Shown in pieces: positions 56,401 to 64,000 of a stretch of DNA of 64,000 nucleotides (position 1 is the first letter of the stretch; every line of letters begins with the position of its first letter). The position numbers and the translations under genes were made by a program. The DNA comes from Rhynchopus sp. YZ270_cl-10 (Eukaryota; Euglenozoa; Diplonemea; Diplonemida; Diplonemidae): contig OZ037909.1 of assembly GCA_964035575.1 (NCBI GenBank), forward strand, positions 186,001-250,000, in the 5' to 3' direction. A model generated the notes under the pieces. That model was not told the origin of the DNA. It did no database searches and was given only the letters and a program-made list of their open reading frames with translations.

Positions 56401-57016
56401 CTGGGTCTTGCCTTCCCCGCATAACCACCTCAAGGTCGTAGGGTCTAAAGAGCAGCCCCTGCTGCGCCCGGTTCAGATACACAAACTTCACTGCGGAAGA
56501 GTTCCCGGTCTTTGAAAAAAACGCGATAACGTCCTCCGCGGTCTGCAAAATCGAGATGTCCTTTACGTCATCCGGCGCAATCACTGCTTGCTTCTCTGAA
56601 CGCGGTCTCCTTGCCACCGCCGTTTGAATGCATGACATCAGAACTTCATCGGTGACGGTCCCGGTTAAGGTGTTTGGCGCGGTTGTGTCTTGGTTTTGAA
56701 GGGCACGAACCTTACGTTGTGTAGGCATGTCAGAGATCTGGGTTTGCGCAGCGGTTATGACAGAAGGGGCACGCATGTTGGGGACATCATGCTCAAAGAC
56801 TTCTTGGACCTGAAAGCAGTATAACGGTGTATTAATCGGGTCGGTAGTGGGATCACGGAAAGGCTCGATGTTCTGTGTTTTGTTGTGCCGCTCTGTCTGC
56901 CCGCGCTCCAATGAGGTGCCAATACTGCAAGAATTAAACTGCTGTCTATCCTTCAAACGCCGTTCTAAAAGCTCCTTCCTCGAGACAGGCTCGGACGACG
57001 GACTCAACCCCTCCAT
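44406..57016 (-). CDS. Axonemal dynein heavy chain, inner-arm (DNAH3/6/7/12-like group)
   Basis: Flagellar ATP-driven motor of 4151 aa. Exons are 57016-45252, 45166-44583 and 44512-44406; introns are 85 nt (GTATGC...ATCACAG) and 70 nt (GTATGA...CCTGCAG). Both splices restore family motifs (INK|VPENW; TTRAGTLSTTG|LSTNLV). Six-AAA motor: P-loops GPAGTGKTE (AAA1, about residue 1427), GLTLTGKTT (AAA2, 1709), GVTGVGKSA (AAA3, 2095) and GVGGSGRQS (AAA4, 2445). The AAA1 Walker B is ACFDEFNRI. The stalk and microtubule-binding tip lie near 2600-2950, and the C-terminal domain ends HWVMRSVALLCMLD. The short tail before AAA1 and total length fit single-headed inner-arm chains; the exact DNAH class is uncertain. 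The AAA1 switch segment reads NCSDGINVSTMAQ instead of the common DGLDYK form. The 11.8-kb first exon has no intron. Confidence 0.95.
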
Positions 57017-57275
57017 CGTTGCAGGAGGAGAGAGAAAAGAACAAAGATCGTCCCCCCAGACAACCCTTCACCAACTCAACAGTGAGGGCTGCCTGCTAGG
57101 AGGGGTGCAATTGTGTATTTTTTTTGTCTGCAAAAGAAAAAAAAAATGTGTTTTATATTTATTGGGGTGGATCGGGAGGATTTCGCAAATGAGGGGGGTT
57201 TTTTGTAACTTTTTTTTTGTACAATTCCCTTTTTTGCGGAAGCAAAAAAGAAAAAAGATCTCCAAAAAAAGAAAA
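57017..57275. other. Short spacer upstream of the dynein start codon
   Basis: AT-rich DNA with T-runs, about 260 bp to the next upstream minus-strand gene. It probably includes the dynein promoter, but no motif is recognised. Confidence 0.4.
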
Positions 57276-57953
57276 TCACACAAAGCACGTCAAATGCATG
57301 TAGGTTTTCAGCGACACGACGTTTACTGGGAGGGCTCCCGCCTCACCTCCACCCTTCTTTGCTGGCAACGGCGCAAGCTTTTGCCCCCAAGCCCTTGGAT
57401 GCTCGCTGAGCTGTGCGAGTCTGGGGGGGAGCAGGGTCTCCTTGTCTCTGTCCTTCTCCTTTTCCCGCTTTTTTATACAGAGAGTGCGGGTATAGGACAA
57501 TGCTGGTGCATCGGGAGACGACGCGAGAAGAAGGGCAACACCCGCAGCAAAGGCAGCGATGACGACAGAGGGCAATGCACGCGGCGCGTTGGAACAGAGT
57601 ATATCGGTGTTGGTGTCAAAGGCACGCCGCACGGCAGCGTGAGTGGATACTGGGAAGTCTTTGATCACAAGCGGCGCAAAGTTGCTTGGAATCGACTTAT
57701 CGTGTACAAGCCTTCTCAACCCCTTCGCCTGCGCACCACCCCTCGTCGCCTGGACCAACGCCCTCTCAAGCATCACCCGCTCCGTATCCATCGTCGTCCG
57801 TGTGTGCGGTTGTATAAGAGAAATAGGTCGTGTGTCGCCACCGCTACGGCGCACGTCTGCGTAGGCCTCGAGAGTGTGCTCCCGGTGGAATTGCTTTTTG
57901 ATTGCGCAAGTACGCCGCCTTCGCACCCTATGCGAAGGTGGGTGGGTAGGCAT
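57276..57953 (-). CDS. Unrecognised protein with one likely TM segment
   Basis: An open frame of 225 aa with the GC-rich codon composition of the neighbouring genes. Two starts are possible: ATG 57953 gives an Arg/His-rich N-terminus, while ATG 57791 (MDTERVMLERALVQATRGG) starts a more protein-like sequence of 171 aa, which I prefer. One hydrophobic segment (ALPSVVIAAFAAGVALLLAS) probably spans a membrane. A 3' intron is also possible: GTATAA near 57495 and GCACAG near 57415 would replace the Lys/Glu-rich tail. Family unknown; whether the gene is real is fairly likely but not certain. Confidence 0.5.
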   Translation of the reverse strand: MPTHPPSHRVRRRRTCAIKKQFHREHTLEAYADVRRSGGDTRPISLIQPHTRTTMDTERVMLERALVQATRGGAQAKGLRRLVHDKSIPSNFAPLVIKDFPVSTHAAVRRAFDTNTDILCSNAPRALPSVVIAAFAAGVALLLASSPDAPALSYTRTLCIKKREKEKDRDKETLLPPRLAQLSEHPRAWGQKLAPLPAKKGGGEAGALPVNVVSLKTYMHLTCFV

Positions 57954-58491
57954 CGTGACGTCACATTAAAGAGAAAAAGATAAGAAAAATGAAAGTTGGA
58001 AAGAAAGATGAGAGAAAGAGAGAGACGGTAGGGTTGGGGGGAATTTCGATTTGTGTGTCCTGGGAGGTGGAGGGGGGGGGGGGGGGGGGGGTATTGGATA
58101 GGTGGGTGGCTTGGAGAGAGATGTTGAAAAGTTCTCTTTTTTTTTTGTTGTATCGACAATCAGCCTACCGAGGGGTAGGTCCTGTACACAGCGTCGCTAT
58201 TTTATTTTATTTTTTTGTAATATCATTATATCAACAATCAGTCCAAAGACGGGATTTCGTGCATAAAAAGGGGGGGAGAGAGACACACTCTCGTCTTTTT
58301 GCACACTAAAAAAAAAAAGTAAACGGATCAGAAAGGGTAAGAAAGGCAACACATATTCCCCCCTCCTCGTTGTTCAGAGACAATAAGAACGCCACAAACT
58401 TACAAAAAAAAAAGCACTGCATAGTACAAAGAGAAAGAGGGTGTTTGGGAATACAGCAACAAAATGCAGCAACGATGACATAAACTAAGTA

Positions 58492-58520
58492 GATGTGTCT
58501 CTCTTTTGTGGCAAAACATC
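58492..58520 (+). repeat. Hairpin module H2 (diverged)
   Basis: GATGTGTCTCTC, then TTTTGTGGCAAAACATC; the outer GATGT/ACATC pairing remains. Confidence 0.45.
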
Positions 58521-58588
58521 ATCTATTTAAAAGGGAAAAGTTGGTAAAGATGAATCTAATCTCGATTTGTCGCTTTTAAAAAGGCCGG

Positions 58589-58682
58589 ATTTTCGTTGAT
58601 TGCACAATCCTCCTGTTTGCGGGATGATTGACGACCGTACCGGTAATACTATTTCTCCTTTAAAGCAAGCTTCGTAGGAATA
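58589..58682 (+). repeat. Module H8, copy 1
   Basis: TTTTCGTTGATTGCACAATC, CTCCTGTTTGCGGGATGATT, GACCGTACCGGTAATAC, TAAAGCAAGCTTCGTAGG. About 95% identical to 59013-59106. Confidence 0.8.
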
Positions 58683-59012
58683 AAAAAAAAGAAAAAAAAA
58701 ACTTGATCCGAGCGCACATCTTTCAAGTTTTCTTTCACAAAAAGATTCAGTACAACAGCATCGCATTGTGAACGATGCATAGTTGTCAACCTTGTCTCCC
58801 CAAAGCAGCAACAAATCACCATCTTTATGTAACTCTGTTGTTGTTGATTATTTTTTTTTTTGTTGTTTTTTTTTAAAATCTCTGCAATTGGGGAAAGCAC
58901 AGAGAATAATAAAAAAACACAACAAAAAAAGAGGAGTTGAAACGTGCTAAAACGCATCTCAATCAGGGGGGGAAATAGTAGGATCGGTAGGTAAGTAAAA
59001 GGAAAAAAGGTT

Positions 59013-59106
59013 TTTTCGTTGATTGCACAATCCTCCTGTTTGAGGGATGATTGGCGACCGTACCGGTAATACTATTTCCCCTTTAAAGCAAGCTTCGTAG
59101 GAATAA
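59013..59106 (+). repeat. Module H8, copy 2
   Basis: Same blocks as copy 1, with GAGGGATGATTGGCGACC in the middle. GATTGCACAATC and ACCGTACCGGT are self-complementary. Confidence 0.8.
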
Positions 59107-59190
59107 GAAAAAAATAGAACCAATAATACCATGGTGACGTTGTAAAGGTGCAAAATAGGCGCACAAAAAAGTTTACTTTCAAAAGAGTTA

Positions 59191-59240
59191 TTTCATTTAC
59201 TTTCTATTCTACTGAATAGAAAGTATATTAGGATGGTGCA
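59191..59240 (+). repeat. Hairpin module H5
   Basis: ACTTTCTATTC, loop TACT, GAATAGAAAGT: a perfect 11-bp stem. The tail GGATGGTGCA resembles that at 23041. Confidence 0.7.
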
Positions 59241-59590
59241 TGAAAAGAAAGAGTGCTAGACTTCGCAAAAAAAAAAAAAGAAACATCCTCACAAACCGAA
59301 CACAACAGACAACTGCAAATGGTGTTGACTGGACAAAAAAATAAAGATAAAATTTTCGCATCCTTTTTTGATCATATCTACTGTTTTCATCACCTTTGGA
59401 AAAATACTTTTATCAAGTCCACAAAATAAATAGGGGGCACATGCAGAGGGAAACGAAAACCCGGCCATATTTTTGTGACCCTTAGAGCAGTCCTAACTTA
59501 ACTTCAATGTCACTCAAAAAGGGGGCTGGGGATCGGCATACAGGGCGGCAGAGATGAGTTCACTTTTTTTTCTTCTTTTTTTTTGAAAAA

Positions 59591-59630
59591 TTGTTGGAAT
59601 AGTGCACGTGCCATGTGCAAGCTCCACTGT
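59591..59630 (+). repeat. Hairpin module H3
   Basis: TTGGAATAGTGCACGTGC, then CATGTGCAAGCTCCACTGTT; the lower stem matches the copy at 22781. Confidence 0.65.
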
Positions 59631-60164
59631 TTTTTTTTTTTTGCATTTTGACAATCGCCCAAGGATCCACCTAAAGCGGTAAACTAGGGGGGGTGTGGGG
59701 AGGGTACACTGAAACTACTAAAGGGGGGAAAAGACGCGACCTCACGGTGCAAAGTGTGTGCTTTGTTTCATAGGAAATAAATGAGCTAAGATGGAAGGAA
59801 AAGCTAGGGGTGTTACTTGAGTACACACCATCCCCGTTTTTTTGTACTTTTATTTTTTGAATTTTTCGAATAAAAAAAAAAAAAATCGGTTAGATCAGTT
59901 GACACCTCTCACTTAGTTATCACCAAACAAAAATACCCACACTTTGACATATCACTCTCCATAGAGCGATGCAGAGGACGCCTTTTGAGCACGCAGCCAG
60001 AGGTGCACGACGCCTCAGTGACATGCCAGAATGACATGCTAAATGACATCACGCTGACATGTGGCGTCATGCAGGCTAGGTAAATGGGGGAGGGAGGGGT
60101 ATCTACACAAATAGGGATATTCACAACCAGCGGATTATATAGCCCCCCACAGTGTGAGGCGTTT

Positions 60165-60402
60165 CCTAGGCATACACTCGACGAGGCTCGCATTCTCGCA
60201 CTAATTTGGTCTGGCAAAAAAATTCTCGCACAATTCTCGCTCATTCTCGAACGATTCTCTGTGGTCACGTACGTAGAAAATGCACACTCACTGCCAGGCC
60301 CTACTAAAATCCTCTCTCCGTGATGCGAGAATGGTGCGAGAATTACATTCAATAATGTGAGAATGCTTCTCGCATGCGACTTGCATCGAGTGTATGCCTA
60401 GG
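60165..60402. mobile_element. Fold-back element FB4 (CCTAGGCATAC termini)
   Basis: Ends CCTAGGCATACACTCGA and inverse. Subterminal ATTCTCGCAC/GTGCGAGAAT repeats fill the arms. The middle (CTCTCCGTGATGCGAG) is related to 11870-11920. 238 bp, no gene. Confidence 0.75.
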
Positions 60403-60568
60403 CATACCCCGAAGGCGAATTCGTATTCACCCTACATCTGAATCCGAATATACTGCGAATACGATCTGAATACACCCAAATACGGAATACACGTACTACA
60501 CCACAATATTCGCCCCATATTCGGGATCCGAAAAAAGGGCGAATACGGATTCGCCTTCGGGGTATGCC
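60401..60568. mobile_element. Fold-back element FB5, abutting FB4
   Basis: Ends GGCATACCCCGAAGGCGAAT and inverse (ATTCGCCTTCGGGGTATGCC), with CGAATACG-type subrepeats inside. It shares the tip GGCATAC with FB4 and FB1, but its arms are otherwise different. Confidence 0.75.
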
Positions 60569-60618
60569 TCGGGGGAGGGCTATATAAAACCCTGTTCACA
60601 ACTCAGTAAAAAAATAAA

Positions 60619-62853
60619 GAGAAAAGTTCGATTTCGGCCTCGAAAATACCCGTGACACCGATTTGTCACGGTACTTTGTCACGGAATTTTTTTGAAAGAT
60701 TCGATTTCGTGACAAAAAAAAATCGATTTCGTGACAAGCCGATTTTTTCATTGACACACAAAATTCAATTTAGTGACAAATGACTTTTTTCATTGACAAA
60801 AAAAAATTCGATTTCGTGACAAATCCATTTTTTCATTGACAAAAAAATGTCATTGAAAAAAATGGAATTTGTCAAGGAAAAAGTCGTGACAGCCAACCCG
60901 CCAGTCACTGAAAAGTGACCAGACAGCCACTTGACAAACACAAAAGAGGCCATTCTTGAGCTGTCTAGAAACCGAAGGGCAGAGACTGAAGACACAAGGT
61001 ATGATAACTTTATGATTATGCAAGACTTAGTATATCGCGAACACGGTCAGGCTTGCACGCCTCTGGCCAGAGGCCAGCCCCACTAAATGATATGCAGCAG
61101 ACACTCATTGCAGATTTCATTTTCATTCGGTAAAAAATTAATGGGTGCGCACGTTTCTATACCTAATACCCCAACCCTCACCCATACATTCCATTACACA
61201 CACCAAAACAGATCGAATCCACCAGCGCATGCGACGGAAGCAGATTCAGATTGTGGTTTGATAAGCAGAGTTCGGTTATTATGGTGGTGGAAAGGGGGGT
61301 GGGAACACTTTGTCAGTCACTGCTATAGCCATTAACCAGGGAGCATAGCTAGTGCAAGAAATTCGACTTTGGAAACCTTCCGGAAAGTCTGTCCTCTGCT
61401 TCCGGAGGACTAGACACAAGAAAATATTGTTTGTTCCCCCAGAAAACCAGTGCACAATTCACACTCCTTGTGGGTGGTCTTGTTGCCTTTTCGTCATAGT
61501 AATTTTGGCCCAGGCATGCTCTTGAAGCATGACAATTTAGTGTGTATGGGGCAGGGTGTTGTTTTGTTCTGAATTCTCTTTGTTATAACATCTAAGTCAA
61601 TCGCGGGTGGTGGTTTGTGTAGCGTGAGGCACTCTTTTTAACAAACTTCCTGCAGTTGCTATGCACTGTTATTTCTTCGGATTTATCATCATACAGCGTA
61701 ACATAGTGGATTCGCCTGGTCGACACAACCTTTGATAGATATGGGATAACCAACCCCCTTCGACCCCTCGTGGGTTCACTGAACAAGCCCTAGTGGTAGT
61801 TAAACGCGATTGACATTTACATTCCTAGAGATGAAAGAACAAGATAACACTTCTGTACCCGCGCATCAAAATTGTGGAAAACTTTGCACCCCAAACACCC
61901 TCAACAACGCCCGCCAAAAGGCGCCCCTTGTTGCTGGGAGTTGGTTCTCATGTTTGATACACTGCACAGCAGGCATTCCTCTGAGTCCAACGCATGTTTG
62001 GCCTGTCTGCGGCGTTGTACTTAAGGTGCACGAAGACAGGGTCTGGTGGTAAATTTTGCGTAGTACTGCGACGTGGTACTACGTGGGTCTGGGAACCTGG
62101 TACCTGGGTACAGGATATTTGTTGTCAAAGACATCTTCCACCATGCATTGAGGAGGGTAAGACAGTGTTCGCAGTTTCTACCTGATAGCATTACACATTT
62201 AACTTCTCCACGGGGGTCTTGGGCCGTTCATTCGGTTATACCTTGACTACCGGAAGATATTCTTGAGGCCTTTTTGGTCTCTAGAATATCCGGTCTTCCC
62301 GAACGGAGGCACACTTTGTGTGTTACTACGACCTGGCAATTTCCAGCAGTAGGTTAAGTAATCTTTCTTGTAAATTGTTGAATCATTATCTCCTCAGTGC
62401 ATGAATGCCCCACGTGACTGGACACTTTTGTGTTTGTCATGTGGAGCTGTGGTTGCTCTTTCACGACTTTTATCCTTGTATCCAGTGTACCCAGTACCCA
62501 GTGCCCTGTCACGACTTTTTCCGTGACAAAAAGTTTGGTTTCCTTGACAAAATCCATTTCTGTCACGACTTTTTCCGTGACAAAAAGTTCGGTTTCCTTG
62601 ACAAAATCCATTTTTTCATTGACATTTTTTTGTCACTGAATTTTTGGATTTGTCACGAAATCGAATTTTTTTTTGTCAATGAAAAAATCGGTTTGTCACG
62701 AAATCGAATTTTGTGTGTCAATGAAAAAATTGGTTTGTCACGAAATCGATTTTTTTTTGTCACGAAATCGAATCTTTCAAAAAAATTCCGTGACAAAATT
62801 CCGTGACAAATCGGTGTCACGGTAATTTTCGAGGCCGAAATCGAACTTTTCTC
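60619..62853. mobile_element. MULE-like element: ~300-bp TIRs, 9-bp TSD, R1 core
   Basis: The left (60619-60893) and right (about 62510-62853) ends are inverted copies: GAGAAAAGTTCGATTTCGGC outermost, then repeats of TTCGATTTCGTGACAAA and TTTTTCATTGACA. AAAAATAAA lies directly outside both ends (60610-60618, 62854-62862). Long TIRs with a 9-bp duplication are typical of Mutator-like elements. The core holds repeat R1 copy B (61304-62402). No transposase frame is visible, so it is non-autonomous. The A-rich duplication could partly be chance. Confidence 0.8.
61304..62402 (+). repeat. Dispersed repeat R1, copy B
   Basis: About 95% identical to 331-1400, with small indels. It breaks off at CTCAGTGCATG, within the stretch that forms the inverted repeat in copy A. 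Copy B forms the core of the MULE-like element. Confidence 0.85.
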
Positions 62854-63113
62854 AAAAATAAAATAAGACTTTTTTCAACGTTTTTTTCAACAAAAAAATA
62901 CCCTGGTGCGGGAAAGCCATCACGGCAGTTTACAATATCACACCTGGACAGTTTTTTACCCCCACTTTTTTTTTCTTCTTTTTTTTGAACAAAAATAGAA
63001 TAGACATTACAAAAGGAATATGAACGAGTCTCGCGAGCACATATCCTGAGGGAGAAGGAGAAGGAGCCACGCCTGGGGGCTGTCTACACAGCTGGGGGCA
63101 TAGCGTAAGGCTC

Positions 63114-63551
63114 TTATGGGACTACTTCATTCGAGAACGCTTTTGGAAGGGGTGCGCCACGGAACGCAGAGTTGCCTGCAAGCAGGATGAGGACCCAGTT
63201 CACGGCAATGAAGCTGCAGGTGCCAGCCGCGCAGACATGTGCAATATCGTTTACATCCCCTGTTGAGTTGTCCTCAAGCACAATCCACGCCTCAGCAAAG
63301 GGCATGAGGTACGCACTCACCATGGCCGCAAACGACACCAACGCAACACACCACTTATGCGCACCCATCGCAAAGGCTACGACGTTCAGGATGCAGACGA
63401 AGAAGGCAAACCACACACCCCACCACTGCGCACGCAGGTCCTTCATGCTTGCGTCGATCTCATCGTGGTACGCTGCAACGCCTGAGAGCAGCACCACCCA
63501 TGTCAGGAAGAGCAGCACGATCACACCGATGTGCAGGGGCTTCATCTGCAT
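63114..63551 (-). CDS. Small four-TM membrane protein
   Basis: Predicted integral membrane protein of 145 aa with four hydrophobic helices at about 8-28, 44-63, 67-89 and 105-127. The start is ATG 63551 (MQMKPLHIGVIVLLFLTWVV); the ATG two codons later is an equally good start. A conserved-looking acidic loop (HDEIDASMKDLRAQWWG) lies between helices 1 and 2, and a Cys pair (VCAAGTC) precedes helix 4. The C-terminus is short and polar. The layout recalls small tetraspan (MARVEL-like) proteins, but I recognise no signature. GC-rich codon use supports a real gene; function unknown. Confidence 0.7.
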   Translation of the reverse strand: MQMKPLHIGVIVLLFLTWVVLLSGVAAYHDEIDASMKDLRAQWWGVWFAFFVCILNVVAFAMGAHKWCVALVSFAAMVSAYLMPFAEAWIVLEDNSTGDVNDIAHVCAAGTCSFIAVNWVLILLAGNSAFRGAPLPKAFSNEVVP

Positions 63552-64000
63552 TGTAGCTTTTGTGTTTCTTTTTTGAGCAAAAATAAAAAAAAATACAAAC
63601 TCTGCGGGTGTGTGTTGGGGGGAAGACGTTCAGAGGCAAATAAACATATTTTTTTTTGACGAAGGTGATTTCGAAGGACACCCGCTCAGTTCTGCTCCGG
63701 ACAATCCCCACACAGACACAGTCAAAAGCAGAGACTGTCCCTAACCCAGAAAGCCCTCAAGCCTTACCACCTCTTCCCCCAGACCCCCCGGAGCTGAGTC
63801 TTCCCCGATGTGGAAACCATTCGCACACATCACGGGCCTCGAGAGATCTGACAGCCACAGCCTGACAGCCACAGGGACTGAACAGCAACAACGAGAACGG
63901 AAGCTGAAAGGCAAACATCTCTGTAGACACATCCATCCATTGCCTGGCAGATGACCACACGTAGAAGGGAATGGCAGACAAGAAAGAAGGAGAAAAGATT
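63552..64000. other. Right edge, no certain gene
   Basis: T-rich upstream of the four-TM gene, then more GC-rich from about 63660. Short open frames on both strands lack recognisable features; part of a gene continuing beyond the window is possible. Confidence 0.35.

Larger units (their letters stand above)
57954..60164. other. Gene-free region with modules
   Basis: Holds a G-run (58070-58090), GTTGTATCGACAATCA motifs at 58146 and 58220 that also occur at 27518, and modules H1 (58543-58574), H2, H8, H5 and H3. No gene is supported. Confidence 0.5.

Noticed and set aside
63656-63981. Short frames on both strands at the right edge
   Set aside because: No domain, no clear start context, and overlapping frames on opposite strands; not enough to call a gene.
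1-64000. tRNA, rRNA and spliceosomal RNA genes
   Set aside because: I looked for T-loop motifs and conserved snRNA blocks by eye and found none; a covariance search would be more sensitive.
1-64000. Kinetoplastid origin, suggested by one-sided gene orientation
   Set aside because: Cis-introns occur in four genes, and intergenic spacing is far larger than in kinetoplastid gene clusters.
1-64000. LTR retroelements, Polintons or other virus-derived elements
   Set aside because: No gag, protease, integrase, capsid or polymerase-like frames were recognised; the only retroelement is the LINE fragment.

Overview
The window looks like nuclear DNA of a flagellated, intron-poor protist. An axonemal dynein heavy chain gene indicates a motile flagellum. 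Introns are few (six in nine genes), short (53-170 nt), start with GTAT and mostly end in ACAG. TAA, TAG and TGA all act as stops. Genes are GC-rich and intergenic DNA is AT-rich, full of A and T homopolymers. This suggests an excavate-type protist such as a free-living fornicate metamonad; that assignment is inference.

Layout. 1-5.3 kb is a train of fold-back (inverted-repeat) elements, mostly joined at poly(C) tracts. 5.7-8.0 kb and 17.9-20.2 kb hold two paralogous genes for PTB/hnRNP L-type RNA-binding proteins, each with seven RRMs in the order 1-(2-3-4)-(2-3-4). Between them lies a nest of repeats: a 3-kb element with inverted ends and a 6-bp target duplication, a 5'-truncated LINE, and a TIR-bounded block holding a hAT transposase remnant. 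20.2-34.4 kb has no gene I can support. It is packed with 30-130-nt hairpin modules from about ten families, separated by homopolymer runs and interrupted by several MITEs.

34.4-41.4 kb is a compact gene cluster: a two-TM protein, a Rex1/REXO-type RNA exonuclease, a C2-MCTP-like-PX membrane protein, and a RanBP2-type zinc-finger protein. 41.7-44.0 kb is TIR elements. 44.4-57.0 kb is one 4151-residue dynein heavy chain gene with two small introns near its 3' end. A likely one-TM protein gene follows at 57.3-58.0 kb. 58-63.1 kb holds more modules, two fold-back elements and a 2.2-kb element with ~300-bp inverted ends and 9-bp target duplications. A four-TM protein gene sits at 63.1-63.6 kb.

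All nine protein-coding genes lie on the minus strand, while all hairpin modules I read are on the plus strand. The PTB paralogs and the exonuclease act on RNA; the dynein is a flagellar motor; the C2/PX protein probably links membranes. I see no shared pathway among them. I recognised no rRNA, tRNA, CRISPR, LTR element or other virus-derived element. The most novel signals are the hairpin-module superfamily, whose stems differ in sequence but keep pairing, and the duplicated three-RRM block in both PTB paralogs.
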